Source: Rhodospirillaceae bacterium
Lineage (GTDB): Bacteria; Pseudomonadota; Alphaproteobacteria; UBA8366; GCA-2717185
Assembly: GCA_028817685.1 (NCBI GenBank)
Contig: JAPPPC010000029.1
Location: 1 to 10,807 of the forward strand
Reading direction: 5' to 3'
DNA: 10,807 nt
The position numbers were made by a program, and so were the translations under genes. The notes under the pieces are model-generated. The model was not told the origin of the DNA. It was given only the letters and a program-made list of their open reading frames with translations, and searched no databases. Shown here piece after piece: positions 1 through 6,347 of the stretch (position 1 is the stretch's first letter; each line of letters starts with the position of its first letter).

Positions 1-435
1 GGACAGGCATTCCGGCTTTAGCGCCGGGTCTTTCGGCAGGAATTCGCCGAACTTCTCCGCCAAATACAGCAGCATTGCGCCCGATTCGAACACCCGGGTC
101 GGTGGGGTGGTGCTGTGATCCATCAGCGCCGGAATCTTCGAGTTCGGATTGGCCGAGACGAAACCGCTGCCGAACTGGTCGCCGTCGCCGATCTTGATCA
201 GCCAGGCATCGTACTCCGCGCCGCTATGGCCCAGGGCCAGCAGTTCCTCCAACAAGATCGTCACCTTGACGCCGTTCGGCGTGGCCAGCGAGTAGAGCTG
301 CAGGGGGTGCTTACCGACCGGCAAGTCGCGCTCGAACTGGGCGCCGGCGGTCGGCTTGTTGATGTTGGTGAAGGCGCCCCCATCCTGGGCGTCCCATGTC
401 CACACCTTGGGCGGTGTGTAGGTCGTGTCACTCAT
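1..435 (-). CDS. yghU: YghU-type glutathione S-transferase (GSH-dependent disulfide reductase), N-terminal 145 residues, cut by window edge
   Basis: Seen: an open frame from an ATG at 435-433 runs leftward off the edge without a stop. It begins MSDTTYTPPKVWTWD and continues with GGAFTNINKP (about 19-28), VGKHPLQLYSLATPNG (40-55), DAWLIKIGDGDQF (76-88), NPNSKIPAL (97-105) and ESGAMLLYLAEKFG (117-130). A purine-rich GAGGGAG (450-444) precedes the ATG by 8 bases. Known: this closely matches E. coli YghU as I recall it, a GST-superfamily protein with an N-terminal extension before the thioredoxin-like domain, which binds glutathione and reduces disulfides. The TPNG segment carries the Thr/Asn pair linked to glutathione use in the YfcG/YghU group. 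YghU is roughly 290 residues, so about half, including the helical C-terminal domain, lies outside. It is divergent from the carboxyltransferase gene. Physiological substrate unknown; the family call is firm. Confidence 0.93.
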   Translation of the reverse strand, partial: MSDTTYTPPKVWTWDAQDGGAFTNINKPTAGAQFERDLPVGKHPLQLYSLATPNGVKVTILLEELLALGHSGAEYDAWLIKIGDGDQFGSGFVSANPNSKIPALMDHSTTPPTRVFESGAMLLYLAEKFGEFLPKDPALKPECLS

Positions 436-621
436 GCTGACATCTCCCTCTTGGCGCCCTGATTGGCGCCTGTTCGTTTGGCATGGTTCCCCATATGAGG
501 TGCCGGACCCATGATTGTAAGCCTCATACCCGTATTCTTGAACAGGGCGTGGCCGGTCTGCGTGGATTTAGCGGGTGGCGGGTCCTAAAGTCTCGAACGA
601 TAGGTTTCGAGGGAGATATCG
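436..621. promoter_or_regulatory. Divergent intergenic region with candidate operators
   Basis: This 186-base stretch lies between the starts of the leftward GST gene and the rightward carboxyltransferase gene, so promoters for both are expected here. I see no small gene. Visible structure: two copies of TTGGCGCC (451-458 and 463-470), each containing the palindrome GGCGCC, with starts 12 bases apart and directly upstream of the GST ribosome binding site; a perfect 7-base inverted repeat TATGAGG/CCTCATA (494-500 and 522-528) with 21 bases between the arms; and a 6-base inverted repeat CTCGAA/TTCGAG (592-597 and 606-611) abutting the carboxyltransferase ribosome binding site. No -35/-10 pair with good spacing stands out on either strand, so promoter positions are not called. 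A regulatory role is inferred from position only. Confidence 0.5.
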
Positions 622-2172
622 GTGAGCCAGCAGGACATCAGTAAGGAATTTCAGGCGCGCCGGGCGCGTATCCGCGAGGAGATGGGCGGGCCGCACCGGC
701 TGGAGCGTATCCGGGCGCGAAACGGCTGGACCATCCGTGACCGGATCGACACGCTGTTCGATCCGGATAGCTTCACTGAAATCGGCACCTTCGCGCGCTC
801 CTCGCGGCCGGAAGACAAGGGCGACACGCCCGGGGACGGCAAGATCGGCGGCATCGGTCATGTCGATGGGCGGCCGGTCTGTGTCGTTGGCGACGATGTC
901 ACCGTGCGGCACGGCTCCAGTTCAGAGGTCAGCAGCAAGCGCATGGACCGCATTTACAAGATGGCGGTCGAGAACGGGCATCCCTTCGTCTATTTCGGCG
1001 AGACCGGCGGTGCGCGCCTGCCGGACACGCTTGATTCCGAGGGCTTCTCGCTGGTCACGCCGAGTATCGAGATCAGCGCCCGCGGCCGCGCCATACCCAT
1101 GGCGGCGGCGATCCTCGGCCGCTCCTTTGGCGGCTCCTCCTTCAAGTCGGCGATGGCGGATTTCGTCGTGCAGACAAAAGGGTCGTGCCTCGCCGTCACC
1201 AGCCCGCGGGTGGTCGAGGTCGCGATTGGCGAGATCGTCGGGTTCGAGGAACTCGGCGGGGTCGATGTGCACGACTGCATCACCGGGCAGATCGACCGGG
1301 TCGCAGAAGACGAGGACGATGCGATCCGGCTGATCAAACAATGGCTCGGCTACATGCCGGCGAATGCGTGGGAGGTCCCGGCACGGCAAGAGTGGGACGG
1401 TGATCTGGGGCCGGACGAGGCGATGTACGATCTGGTGCCGACGCGCCGGACCCGCGGCTACGATATGCGCCGCGTCCTGCGCAGTCTGACCGACGATGGC
1501 GAGATCTTCGAATTGAAGCCGAATTTTGGTCGCAGCACGATCACGGCACTGGGCCGTATCGCGGGGCGCACGGTCGGCTTCGTCGCGTCGAACCCGATGT
1601 ATTACGCCGGGGCGCTGACACCGGAGTCCTGCGACAAGGACACGGCGTTCGTTTGCCAATGCGACGCGTTCAACATCCCGCTGATCTTCTTGCAGGACGT
1701 GCCCGGCTTTCTGGTGGGCAAGAAGGTCGAGCATGACCGGGTGCTGTCCAAAGCGATCATGTTCCAGCAGGCGCTCACCCATTGCCAGGTGCCCCGGATC
1801 ACCCTCGTCATGCGCAAGGCCTTCGGGCTTGCCTATTTCAGCCTTGGCGGCAGCAACCGGCTTGGAGCCAATTCCGTGGTAGCCTGGCCGGGCGCGGAGA
1901 TCGGCTTCATGGATCCGCAGGTCGGCGTAAACGTGGTCTATGCCGACGAGTTGAAGAAGGCGGCGGACCCCGACGCGGAACGGGCCCGTCTCATCGGTGA
2001 ATGGACGGTGGATACCGGTCCCTTCGGCGCGGCGGGGATCATGGAGATCGACGAAGTTATCGATCCGGCGGAAACGCGCAGCTGGCTGCGCCGTCATATG
2101 GACTATTTGAAGATCGAAGCTCCGCCCCAGGGCGTGCGCAAGCCACTCGCCTATTGGCCCACCTGCTACTAA
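622..2172 (+). CDS. Biotin-dependent acyl-CoA carboxylase, carboxyltransferase (beta) subunit
   Basis: Known: this family transfers CO2 from carboxybiotin to the alpha (or gamma) carbon of an acyl-CoA, as in propionyl-CoA, methylcrotonyl-CoA and geranyl-CoA carboxylases. Seen: 516 residues, the usual length for PccB/MmdA-type subunits, with tandem crotonase-like halves. The first half carries YFGETGGARL (124-133, first oxyanion loop) and GRSFGGSSFKSAMADF (166-181). The second carries LQDVPGFLVG (357-366), RKAFGLAYFSLGGS (398-411) and AWPGAEIGFMDP (421-432). The start is GTG at 622: an in-frame TAG at 601-603 rules out any earlier start, and GAGGGAG sits 6 bases upstream. Odd: the usual GGA of the second oxyanion loop is GLA (402-404), and Phe406 occupies the position reported to set substrate choice in actinobacterial PccB/AccB. 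No biotin carboxylase or carrier gene is in the window. The acyl-CoA synthetase follows after 88 bases with no terminator seen. The substrate cannot be named. Confidence 0.9.
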   Translation: MSQQDISKEFQARRARIREEMGGPHRLERIRARNGWTIRDRIDTLFDPDSFTEIGTFARSSRPEDKGDTPGDGKIGGIGHVDGRPVCVVGDDVTVRHGSSSEVSSKRMDRIYKMAVENGHPFVYFGETGGARLPDTLDSEGFSLVTPSIEISARGRAIPMAAAILGRSFGGSSFKSAMADFVVQTKGSCLAVTSPRVVEVAIGEIVGFEELGGVDVHDCITGQIDRVAEDEDDAIRLIKQWLGYMPANAWEVPARQEWDGDLGPDEAMYDLVPTRRTRGYDMRRVLRSLTDDGEIFELKPNFGRSTITALGRIAGRTVGFVASNPMYYAGALTPESCDKDTAFVCQCDAFNIPLIFLQDVPGFLVGKKVEHDRVLSKAIMFQQALTHCQVPRITLVMRKAFGLAYFSLGGSNRLGANSVVAWPGAEIGFMDPQVGVNVVYADELKKAADPDAERARLIGEWTVDTGPFGAAGIMEIDEVIDPAETRSWLRRHMDYLKIEAPPQGVRKPLAYWPTCY

Positions 2173-2260
2173 AGACCCGGCCATCGAATCAGATGACGGC
2201 GCACCGCTGTCTGGCTAACATCAGGCCAAATCAAGGAACAAATGTGCAGGGAGACTCGTC

Positions 2261-3832
2261 ATGGAAATCGCACTGACACCGATGGAATTCGCGCGGCGCG
2301 CGCGGCGGCTTTATGGCGACAAGGAAGCGGTCGTCGATGGCGACAAGCGCTTTACCTACAAGGAATTTCTGGAGCGCTGCGACCACTGGTCTTCGGCGCT
2401 GCAGGGGTTGGGTGTCGGGCAAGGCGACAGGGTTGCCTATATCGCGCCGAACACCCATTCGCATCTGGAGGCCTATTACGCCGTGCCACAGATGGGCGCA
2501 GTGCTGGTGCCGATCAACTACCGGCTGCTGCCGGAGGATTTCGAGTACATCATCAACCATTGCGGCGCTAAGGTGGTCTGCGCGCATTCGGACTATCTGG
2601 ACGCGGTGGACGGCATTCGCGACCAGCTGACCCAGGTCGAGCATTTCGTGGCGCTGGAAGGCGAAGGCGAGGGGTGGCTCGACTATGAGGAAACCCTGGC
2701 GGCGGCTTCCCCGGATTACGCCCAGGTCGAAATCGAAGAGACGGACCTGCTGACGATTAATTACACCAGCGGCACCACGGCTCGACCGAAGGGCGTGATG
2801 ATCACCCACCGCAACGCCTACATGAACATCATGGGGTCGTTGACGCATCAACATTTGACGCCCGCCGACCGTTACCTCTGGACCCTGCCGATGTTCCACG
2901 CCAATGGCTGGACCTTCACCTGGATCAACACCGCGCGCGGCATGACCCATGTCTGTTTGCGGCAGGTCGATCCGGTGGAAGTTTTCAGACTGATCCGCAA
3001 GGAGAACATCACCATGTTCTGCGCCGCACCGACGGTGCTGATCAGTATCGCCAATGCACCGGCTGAAATTCGCGAAGGGGCGCCGCGCGGCGTCAGGCTG
3101 TTCACGGCGGGCGCGCCGCCGGCCGCCGCGACGATCGAGACGGTCGAGCGAGACCTCGGTTGGGAGCTGACCCATGTCTACGGGTTGACCGAAACGGCGC
3201 CGCTGATCACGGTCTGCGAGACCCGGCCGGAACACCGCAATTTGCCGGTCGAGGAACTGGCCCAGATCAAGGCGCGACAGGGCGTCGAGCTGGTCAGTTC
3301 CGGCGAGCTGCGCATCGTCGACGAGGACGGCAACGAGGTGCCGCATGATGGCGAAACACTGGGTGAGATCACCGTCCGCGGCAATGTGGTCATGAAGGGC
3401 TACTACAACGACCCGGAAGCCACCGCTGCGGCCATCAAGGATGGCTGGTTCCATTCCGGCGACGCCGCGGTGGTGCATCCGGACGGCTATGCGGAAATCC
3501 GCGACCGCTTCAAGGACGTGATCATCAGCGGTGGCGAGAACATTTCCTCCGTCGAGGTCGAGGGCTGCCTGCTGCACCATCCAGCCGTCCAAGAGGCCGC
3601 CGTGGTGGGTATGCCGCACGAAAAATGGGGCGAGTCGCCGCACGCTTTCGTCATTCTTCGCGAGGGCGGCCAAGCGACCGAGGACGAACTGAAACTGCAT
3701 GTCCGCGACAATCTCGCCCATTTCAAGACACCGCAATGGGTGAGCTTCGTCGACGAACTGCCGAAGACGGCGACCGGCAAGGTGCAGAAATACGTGCTGC
3801 GCGGCGGCAAGGCGGGAATTTCCCGCCAGTAG
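2261..3832 (+). CDS. Acyl-CoA synthetase (class I AMP-forming ligase, DmdB/medium-chain type)
   Basis: Known: ANL-superfamily enzymes activate a carboxylic acid with ATP to an acyl-adenylate, then transfer it to CoA. Seen: 523 residues, normal length. In order: a phosphate loop YTSGTTARPKG (168-178), MFHANGW (211-217), YGLTETAP (307-314), GWFHSGD (395-401), RFKDVIISGGENIS (416-429, hinge region) and PKTATGK (501-507) with the catalytic lysine at 507. All core motifs are intact, so it should be active. AGGGAG at 2248-2253 lies 7 bases before the ATG. The MFHANGW segment recalls the DmdB and plant AAE/BZO subgroup acting on short, medium-chain, methylthio- or aromatic acids, rather than long-chain FadD; this is recall, not alignment. 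It follows the carboxyltransferase gene on the same strand and is probably cotranscribed, suggesting the two act on one acyl-CoA pathway. Exact substrate unknown. Confidence 0.93.
   Translation: MEIALTPMEFARRARRLYGDKEAVVDGDKRFTYKEFLERCDHWSSALQGLGVGQGDRVAYIAPNTHSHLEAYYAVPQMGAVLVPINYRLLPEDFEYIINHCGAKVVCAHSDYLDAVDGIRDQLTQVEHFVALEGEGEGWLDYEETLAAASPDYAQVEIEETDLLTINYTSGTTARPKGVMITHRNAYMNIMGSLTHQHLTPADRYLWTLPMFHANGWTFTWINTARGMTHVCLRQVDPVEVFRLIRKENITMFCAAPTVLISIANAPAEIREGAPRGVRLFTAGAPPAAATIETVERDLGWELTHVYGLTETAPLITVCETRPEHRNLPVEELAQIKARQGVELVSSGELRIVDEDGNEVPHDGETLGEITVRGNVVMKGYYNDPEATAAAIKDGWFHSGDAAVVHPDGYAEIRDRFKDVIISGGENISSVEVEGCLLHHPAVQEAAVVGMPHEKWGESPHAFVILREGGQATEDELKLHVRDNLAHFKTPQWVSFVDELPKTATGKVQKYVLRGGKAGISRQ
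3811..3827. terminator. Perfect palindrome at convergent gene ends, possible bidirectional stop
   Basis: GGCGGGAA, one T, then TTCCCGCC forms a perfect 8-base inverted repeat. As RNA, six GC-rich pairs with a 5-base loop could form. It sits in the last codons of the acyl-CoA synthetase gene, 9 bases before the stop of the facing isomerase-like gene, the usual place for a shared terminator. No T-run follows on either strand, so it is not a textbook Rho-independent terminator. It may be an imperfect terminator, a 3'-end stabilising hairpin, or chance. Confidence 0.35.
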
Positions 3833-3835
3833 GTC

Positions 3836-4471
3836 CTATTCGCCAGCGGGGGGCGGCCAGGTGCCGGCGTAGGGTTTGACCAGCGCGCGCTCGACCATCT
3901 CCAGATGGTCCTGGCCGTAGAACATGTCGCCCGCGACGAAATAGGTCGGCGAACCGAAGACGGAGCGGTCGACCGCCTCCTGCGTATTCGCCTGGTAGAT
4001 CGCTTGGATCTCGTCGCTCAATGCCGCGTCGAGCAAGGGGCCGGGATCGATATCGACGGTCTGCGCCAGCCATGCCAGCGTTTCGCGCGCGGCGAGGTCC
4101 GCATCCTCCTTCCAATGCGCTTCCAACAGGCAATGCGCCAGCCTGTCCGTGTCGGCCCCCTGGCGGTCGCAGGCGATAAGCATGCCGTTTGCCAGGGCCA
4201 TGTCGTTGTAGTGGTGGGTCGGAATGCCGTCGACCACCGGCGCTTTGCGCTCTTCCGACCAGCGCTGAATTTCGCGCCCGAAATAGTAGGCGCGGTGCGC
4301 CGAGGAGCGGGCGCGGGTCGATCCGGCGCCGCCTGCTTCGATGGCCGGGCCCAATTCGAACGGTTTGTGCACGATGCGGTGCCCCCCGGCTTTGACGATC
4401 TCCATGAACCGGGCCGAGCCGAGATAGGCGAAGGCGGAGTGGGCGGAGTAGAAATATTCGATATCGGCCAT
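3836..4471 (-). CDS. 2-hydroxychromene-2-carboxylate isomerase / DsbA-family (kappa-GST-like) protein
   Basis: Seen: 211 residues with an N-terminal thioredoxin-like strand IEYFYSAHSAFAYLGS (4-19), a helical middle (about 60-160), and a C-terminal VFGSPTYFVAGDMFYGQD (171-188) followed by a helix HLEMVERAL. The Ser-Pro at 174-175 is the expected cis-proline turn. Known: HCCA isomerases interconvert a chromene acid and a pyruvate acid in naphthalene degradation using glutathione, but many relatives have no known substrate. Odd: the family's catalytic serine is normally followed by proline (SPY/SPF); here it is Ser12-Ala13-Phe14, so activity may differ. There is no CXXC motif, so it is not a typical disulfide oxidase. 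GAGGA lies 7 bases before the ATG. It is third in a leftward set after purD and the phosphatase (22-base gap), and meets the acyl-CoA synthetase gene tail to tail with 3 bases between stops. Confidence 0.85.
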   Translation of the reverse strand: MADIEYFYSAHSAFAYLGSARFMEIVKAGGHRIVHKPFELGPAIEAGGAGSTRARSSAHRAYYFGREIQRWSEERKAPVVDGIPTHHYNDMALANGMLIACDRQGADTDRLAHCLLEAHWKEDADLAARETLAWLAQTVDIDPGPLLDAALSDEIQAIYQANTQEAVDRSVFGSPTYFVAGDMFYGQDHLEMVERALVKPYAGTWPPPAGE

Positions 4472-4493
4472 GGCAGTGTCCTCGACGTAAGGA

Positions 4494-5015
4494 TTAGGCG
4501 GCAGGCGGCAGCGCCCGCGGCAGGATTAAATGATCCAAGGTGGCGGATTGCAACGCCGTGTCCGCCCAGGCCGAGTCCAACCTCAACACGGCCAGCGCGC
4601 AGGTCGGCATGCGGCCGCTCTCGTCATAGGGGGACACGACAGTCTTGGAGAGTGCCGCCAACAACTCCTCCAGCCCTGGATTGTGTCCGACGATCATCGC
4701 CCGATCCGCCGATTCCGGCAGAAGACGCACGGTCTTCAGGAGCGTTTCCAGTTCAGCCAGATAGATGTCGCGCTTCTCGTGGATCGTGCCGGGATTTTTG
4801 CCCATCGTTTCGCAGACGCGCCGCGCTGTCGCGATTGCCCGGTTGGCCGGGGAGGACAGCATGAAGTCCGGGATCAGGCCGTTATCGATCAGCCATCGGC
4901 CGATCTGGTCCGAGGCCTGTCTGCCCCGCTTCTTCAGCGGGCGGTCGAAATCCGCGACCCCGGCAGGCGAGCCCGATTTGCCGTGTCGCAGGAGCAGCAG
5001 CGTGTGCCCTGTCAT
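4494..5015 (-). CDS. SixA-like histidine phosphatase (RHG family)
   Basis: Seen: 173 residues with the phosphohistidine signature LLLLRHGKS (6-14; Arg10, His11), FDRPLKKRG (23-31), SSPANRAIATA (54-64; Arg59), a YLAELE segment (85-90) and VGHNPGLEEL (109-118; His111). The catalytic set of two histidines and two arginines is complete. Known: SixA removes phosphate from phosphohistidine on His-containing phosphotransfer proteins or on the PTS protein NPr; the wider family includes many small-molecule phosphatases. The compact length and the MPTCALAVLRLD stretch fit the SixA branch. The start lies 6 bases after the purD stop, and its ribosome binding site is weak (GAAAG only), suggesting translational coupling to purD. 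The natural substrate is not shown by the sequence. Confidence 0.88.
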   Translation of the reverse strand: MTGHTLLLLRHGKSGSPAGVADFDRPLKKRGRQASDQIGRWLIDNGLIPDFMLSSPANRAIATARRVCETMGKNPGTIHEKRDIYLAELETLLKTVRLLPESADRAMIVGHNPGLEELLAALSKTVVSPYDESGRMPTCALAVLRLDSAWADTALQSATLDHLILPRALPPAA

Positions 5016-5021
5016 TCGCGG

Positions 5022-6302
5022 TTAGCTTTCTTCCCGCGCGACAGCGCGCCAGCCAATATCGCGGCGGCAGAACCCGCCGGGCCAGTCGATCCGGTCGACC
5101 GCTGCGTAGGCCGCCTCTTGGGCCGCCTTAACGGATGGGCCAAAGCCCGTGACGTTGAGAACCCGGCCGCCCGTGGCCAGCAATTCGTCGTTGGTGCCGC
5201 GGGCCGTGCCGGCGTGGAAGATCACCGTATCCTCGCTGGCGGCCAGTTCGACGCCGACGATTTCGGTTCCCTTTTCATAGCTGCCCGGATAGCCGTTCGA
5301 GGCCATGACGACGCTCAGCGCCGCCTCGTCGCGCCAGCGCAGATCGAAGCTGTCCAGCACCCCATCGGCTGCTGCGACGAGCGCGATCAAGATGTCCGAC
5401 ATCAGCAAGGTCATCAGTACCTGGCATTCCGGATCACCGAAGCGGACATTGTATTCGATCAGTTCCGGCCCCTTGTCGGTGATCATCAGACCGGCGTAGA
5501 GCACGCCCTTATATGGCCGGCCTTCCGCCTTCATGCCTGCGACGGTCGGCAGGATGATCTTCTGCATGACCGTCTCGGCCATCGCTTCTGTCACTACCGG
5601 GGCCGGCGCATAGGCGCCCATGCCGCCGGTGTTGGGGCCCTTATCGCCATCGAAAACTGCCTTGTGGTCTTGCGCCGACATAAGCGGCAGCGCCGTTTCC
5701 CCGTCGCATAGGGCGAAGAAGCTGGCCTCTTCGCCTTCCAGGAACGCCTCTACGACCAGCTCCGCGCCGGCATCGCCAAACTGACCGTCGACCATCGCCG
5801 CGTCGATCGCCGCCAGGGCGTCGTCCAGTTCGGCCGCCACCGTAACGCCTTTGCCGGCGGCGAGTCCGTCCGCCTTGACGACGATGGGAGCGCCCTGTTC
5901 CCGCGTCCACTGTTTGGCGGCCTCCGGGTCGGTGAACCGACGATAGGCGGCCGTGGGGATGTCGTACTTGGCACAGAAATCCTTGGTGAAGCCTTTTGAC
6001 CCTTCGAGGATCGCTGCGGCGGCGCTGGGGCCGAAGGATTTGACGCCGATCTCGTCGAGCCGGTCGACCAACCCCAAGATCAGCGGTGCCTCGGGCCCAA
6101 CGACGACGAACTCGATTGCGTTCTGTTGCACGAACCCGATAAGCCCGTCGATATCTTCGGCGCCGATATCGATGCATTCCGCATCCGCCGCGATACCGGC
6201 ATTGCCCGGCGCGCAGTACAGTTTTTCGCACAGCGGCGAGGCGGCGATCGCCCAGCACAGGCTGTGCTCGCGGCCGCCCGAACCGACCACCAGAACTTTC
6301 AT
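5022..6302 (-). CDS. purD: Phosphoribosylamine-glycine ligase (GAR synthetase)
   Basis: Known: PurD joins glycine to 5-phosphoribosylamine with ATP, the second step of de novo purine synthesis, in the cytoplasm. Seen: 426 residues, full length, starting MKVLVVGSGGREHSL with the nucleotide-binding loop at 7-15. It continues with VVVGPEAPL (66-74), the ATP-grasp segment VVKADGLAAGKGV (141-153), QDHKAVFDGDKGPNTGGMG (211-229), the signature YNVRFGDPECQ (284-294) and a C-terminal domain ending about 420. The start is chosen at 6302-6300 because this Met opens the conserved N-terminus and GGAGGA lies 4 bases upstream; the frame stays open farther upstream, but that sequence lies inside xseA and is unrelated. 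It is divergent from xseA and first of three closely spaced leftward genes. Confidence 0.97.
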   Translation of the reverse strand: MKVLVVGSGGREHSLCWAIAASPLCEKLYCAPGNAGIAADAECIDIGAEDIDGLIGFVQQNAIEFVVVGPEAPLILGLVDRLDEIGVKSFGPSAAAAILEGSKGFTKDFCAKYDIPTAAYRRFTDPEAAKQWTREQGAPIVVKADGLAAGKGVTVAAELDDALAAIDAAMVDGQFGDAGAELVVEAFLEGEEASFFALCDGETALPLMSAQDHKAVFDGDKGPNTGGMGAYAPAPVVTEAMAETVMQKIILPTVAGMKAEGRPYKGVLYAGLMITDKGPELIEYNVRFGDPECQVLMTLLMSDILIALVAAADGVLDSFDLRWRDEAALSVVMASNGYPGSYEKGTEIVGVELAASEDTVIFHAGTARGTNDELLATGGRVLNVTGFGPSVKAAQEAAYAAVDRIDWPGGFCRRDIGWRAVAREES

Positions 6303-6347
6303 GTTTCCTCCCAGGCCACGCTGTATACTTGGCGCAGCAACAATATC
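6303..6347. promoter_or_regulatory. Divergent purD-xseA promoter region
   Basis: Only 45 bases separate the two start codons. A TATACT at 6324-6329 is a good rightward -10 box and would place the xseA transcription start about 12 bases before the ATG at 6348. The core GTATAC (6323-6328) is palindromic and also reads as TATACA on the minus strand, where it could serve purD. No convincing -35 hexamer is seen for either direction. The purD ribosome binding site (GGAGGA) occupies the left end. Confidence 0.4.

Noticed and set aside
922..2184. 420-codon open frame antisense to the carboxyltransferase gene
   Set aside because: Same reasoning: low-complexity Arg/Asp/His-rich translation with no family motif, opposite a clear conserved gene.
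2173..2260. Possible terminator or small gene between carboxyltransferase and acyl-CoA synthetase
   Set aside because: No stable GC hairpin with a T-run and no small frame with a ribosome site were seen in these 88 bases.
2231..3736. 501-codon open frame antisense to the acyl-CoA synthetase gene
   Set aside because: The opposite strand has every core motif of an ANL enzyme plus a ribosome site; the antisense product shows no recognisable domain. Long antisense frames are expected in GC-rich genes.
3905..4864. 319-codon rightward open frame opposite the isomerase-like and phosphatase genes
   Set aside because: It crosses a gene boundary on the opposite strand, and its translation is unlike any family I recognise.
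4530..5711. 393-codon rightward open frame across the phosphatase and purD genes
   Set aside because: It spans two real genes on the other strand and has no motif; a GC-rich shadow.
6126..6347. Upstream extension of xseA to a 593-residue protein
   Set aside because: It would overlap the 5' end of purD and adds no conserved sequence; XseA homology begins near residue 20 of the 6348 start.
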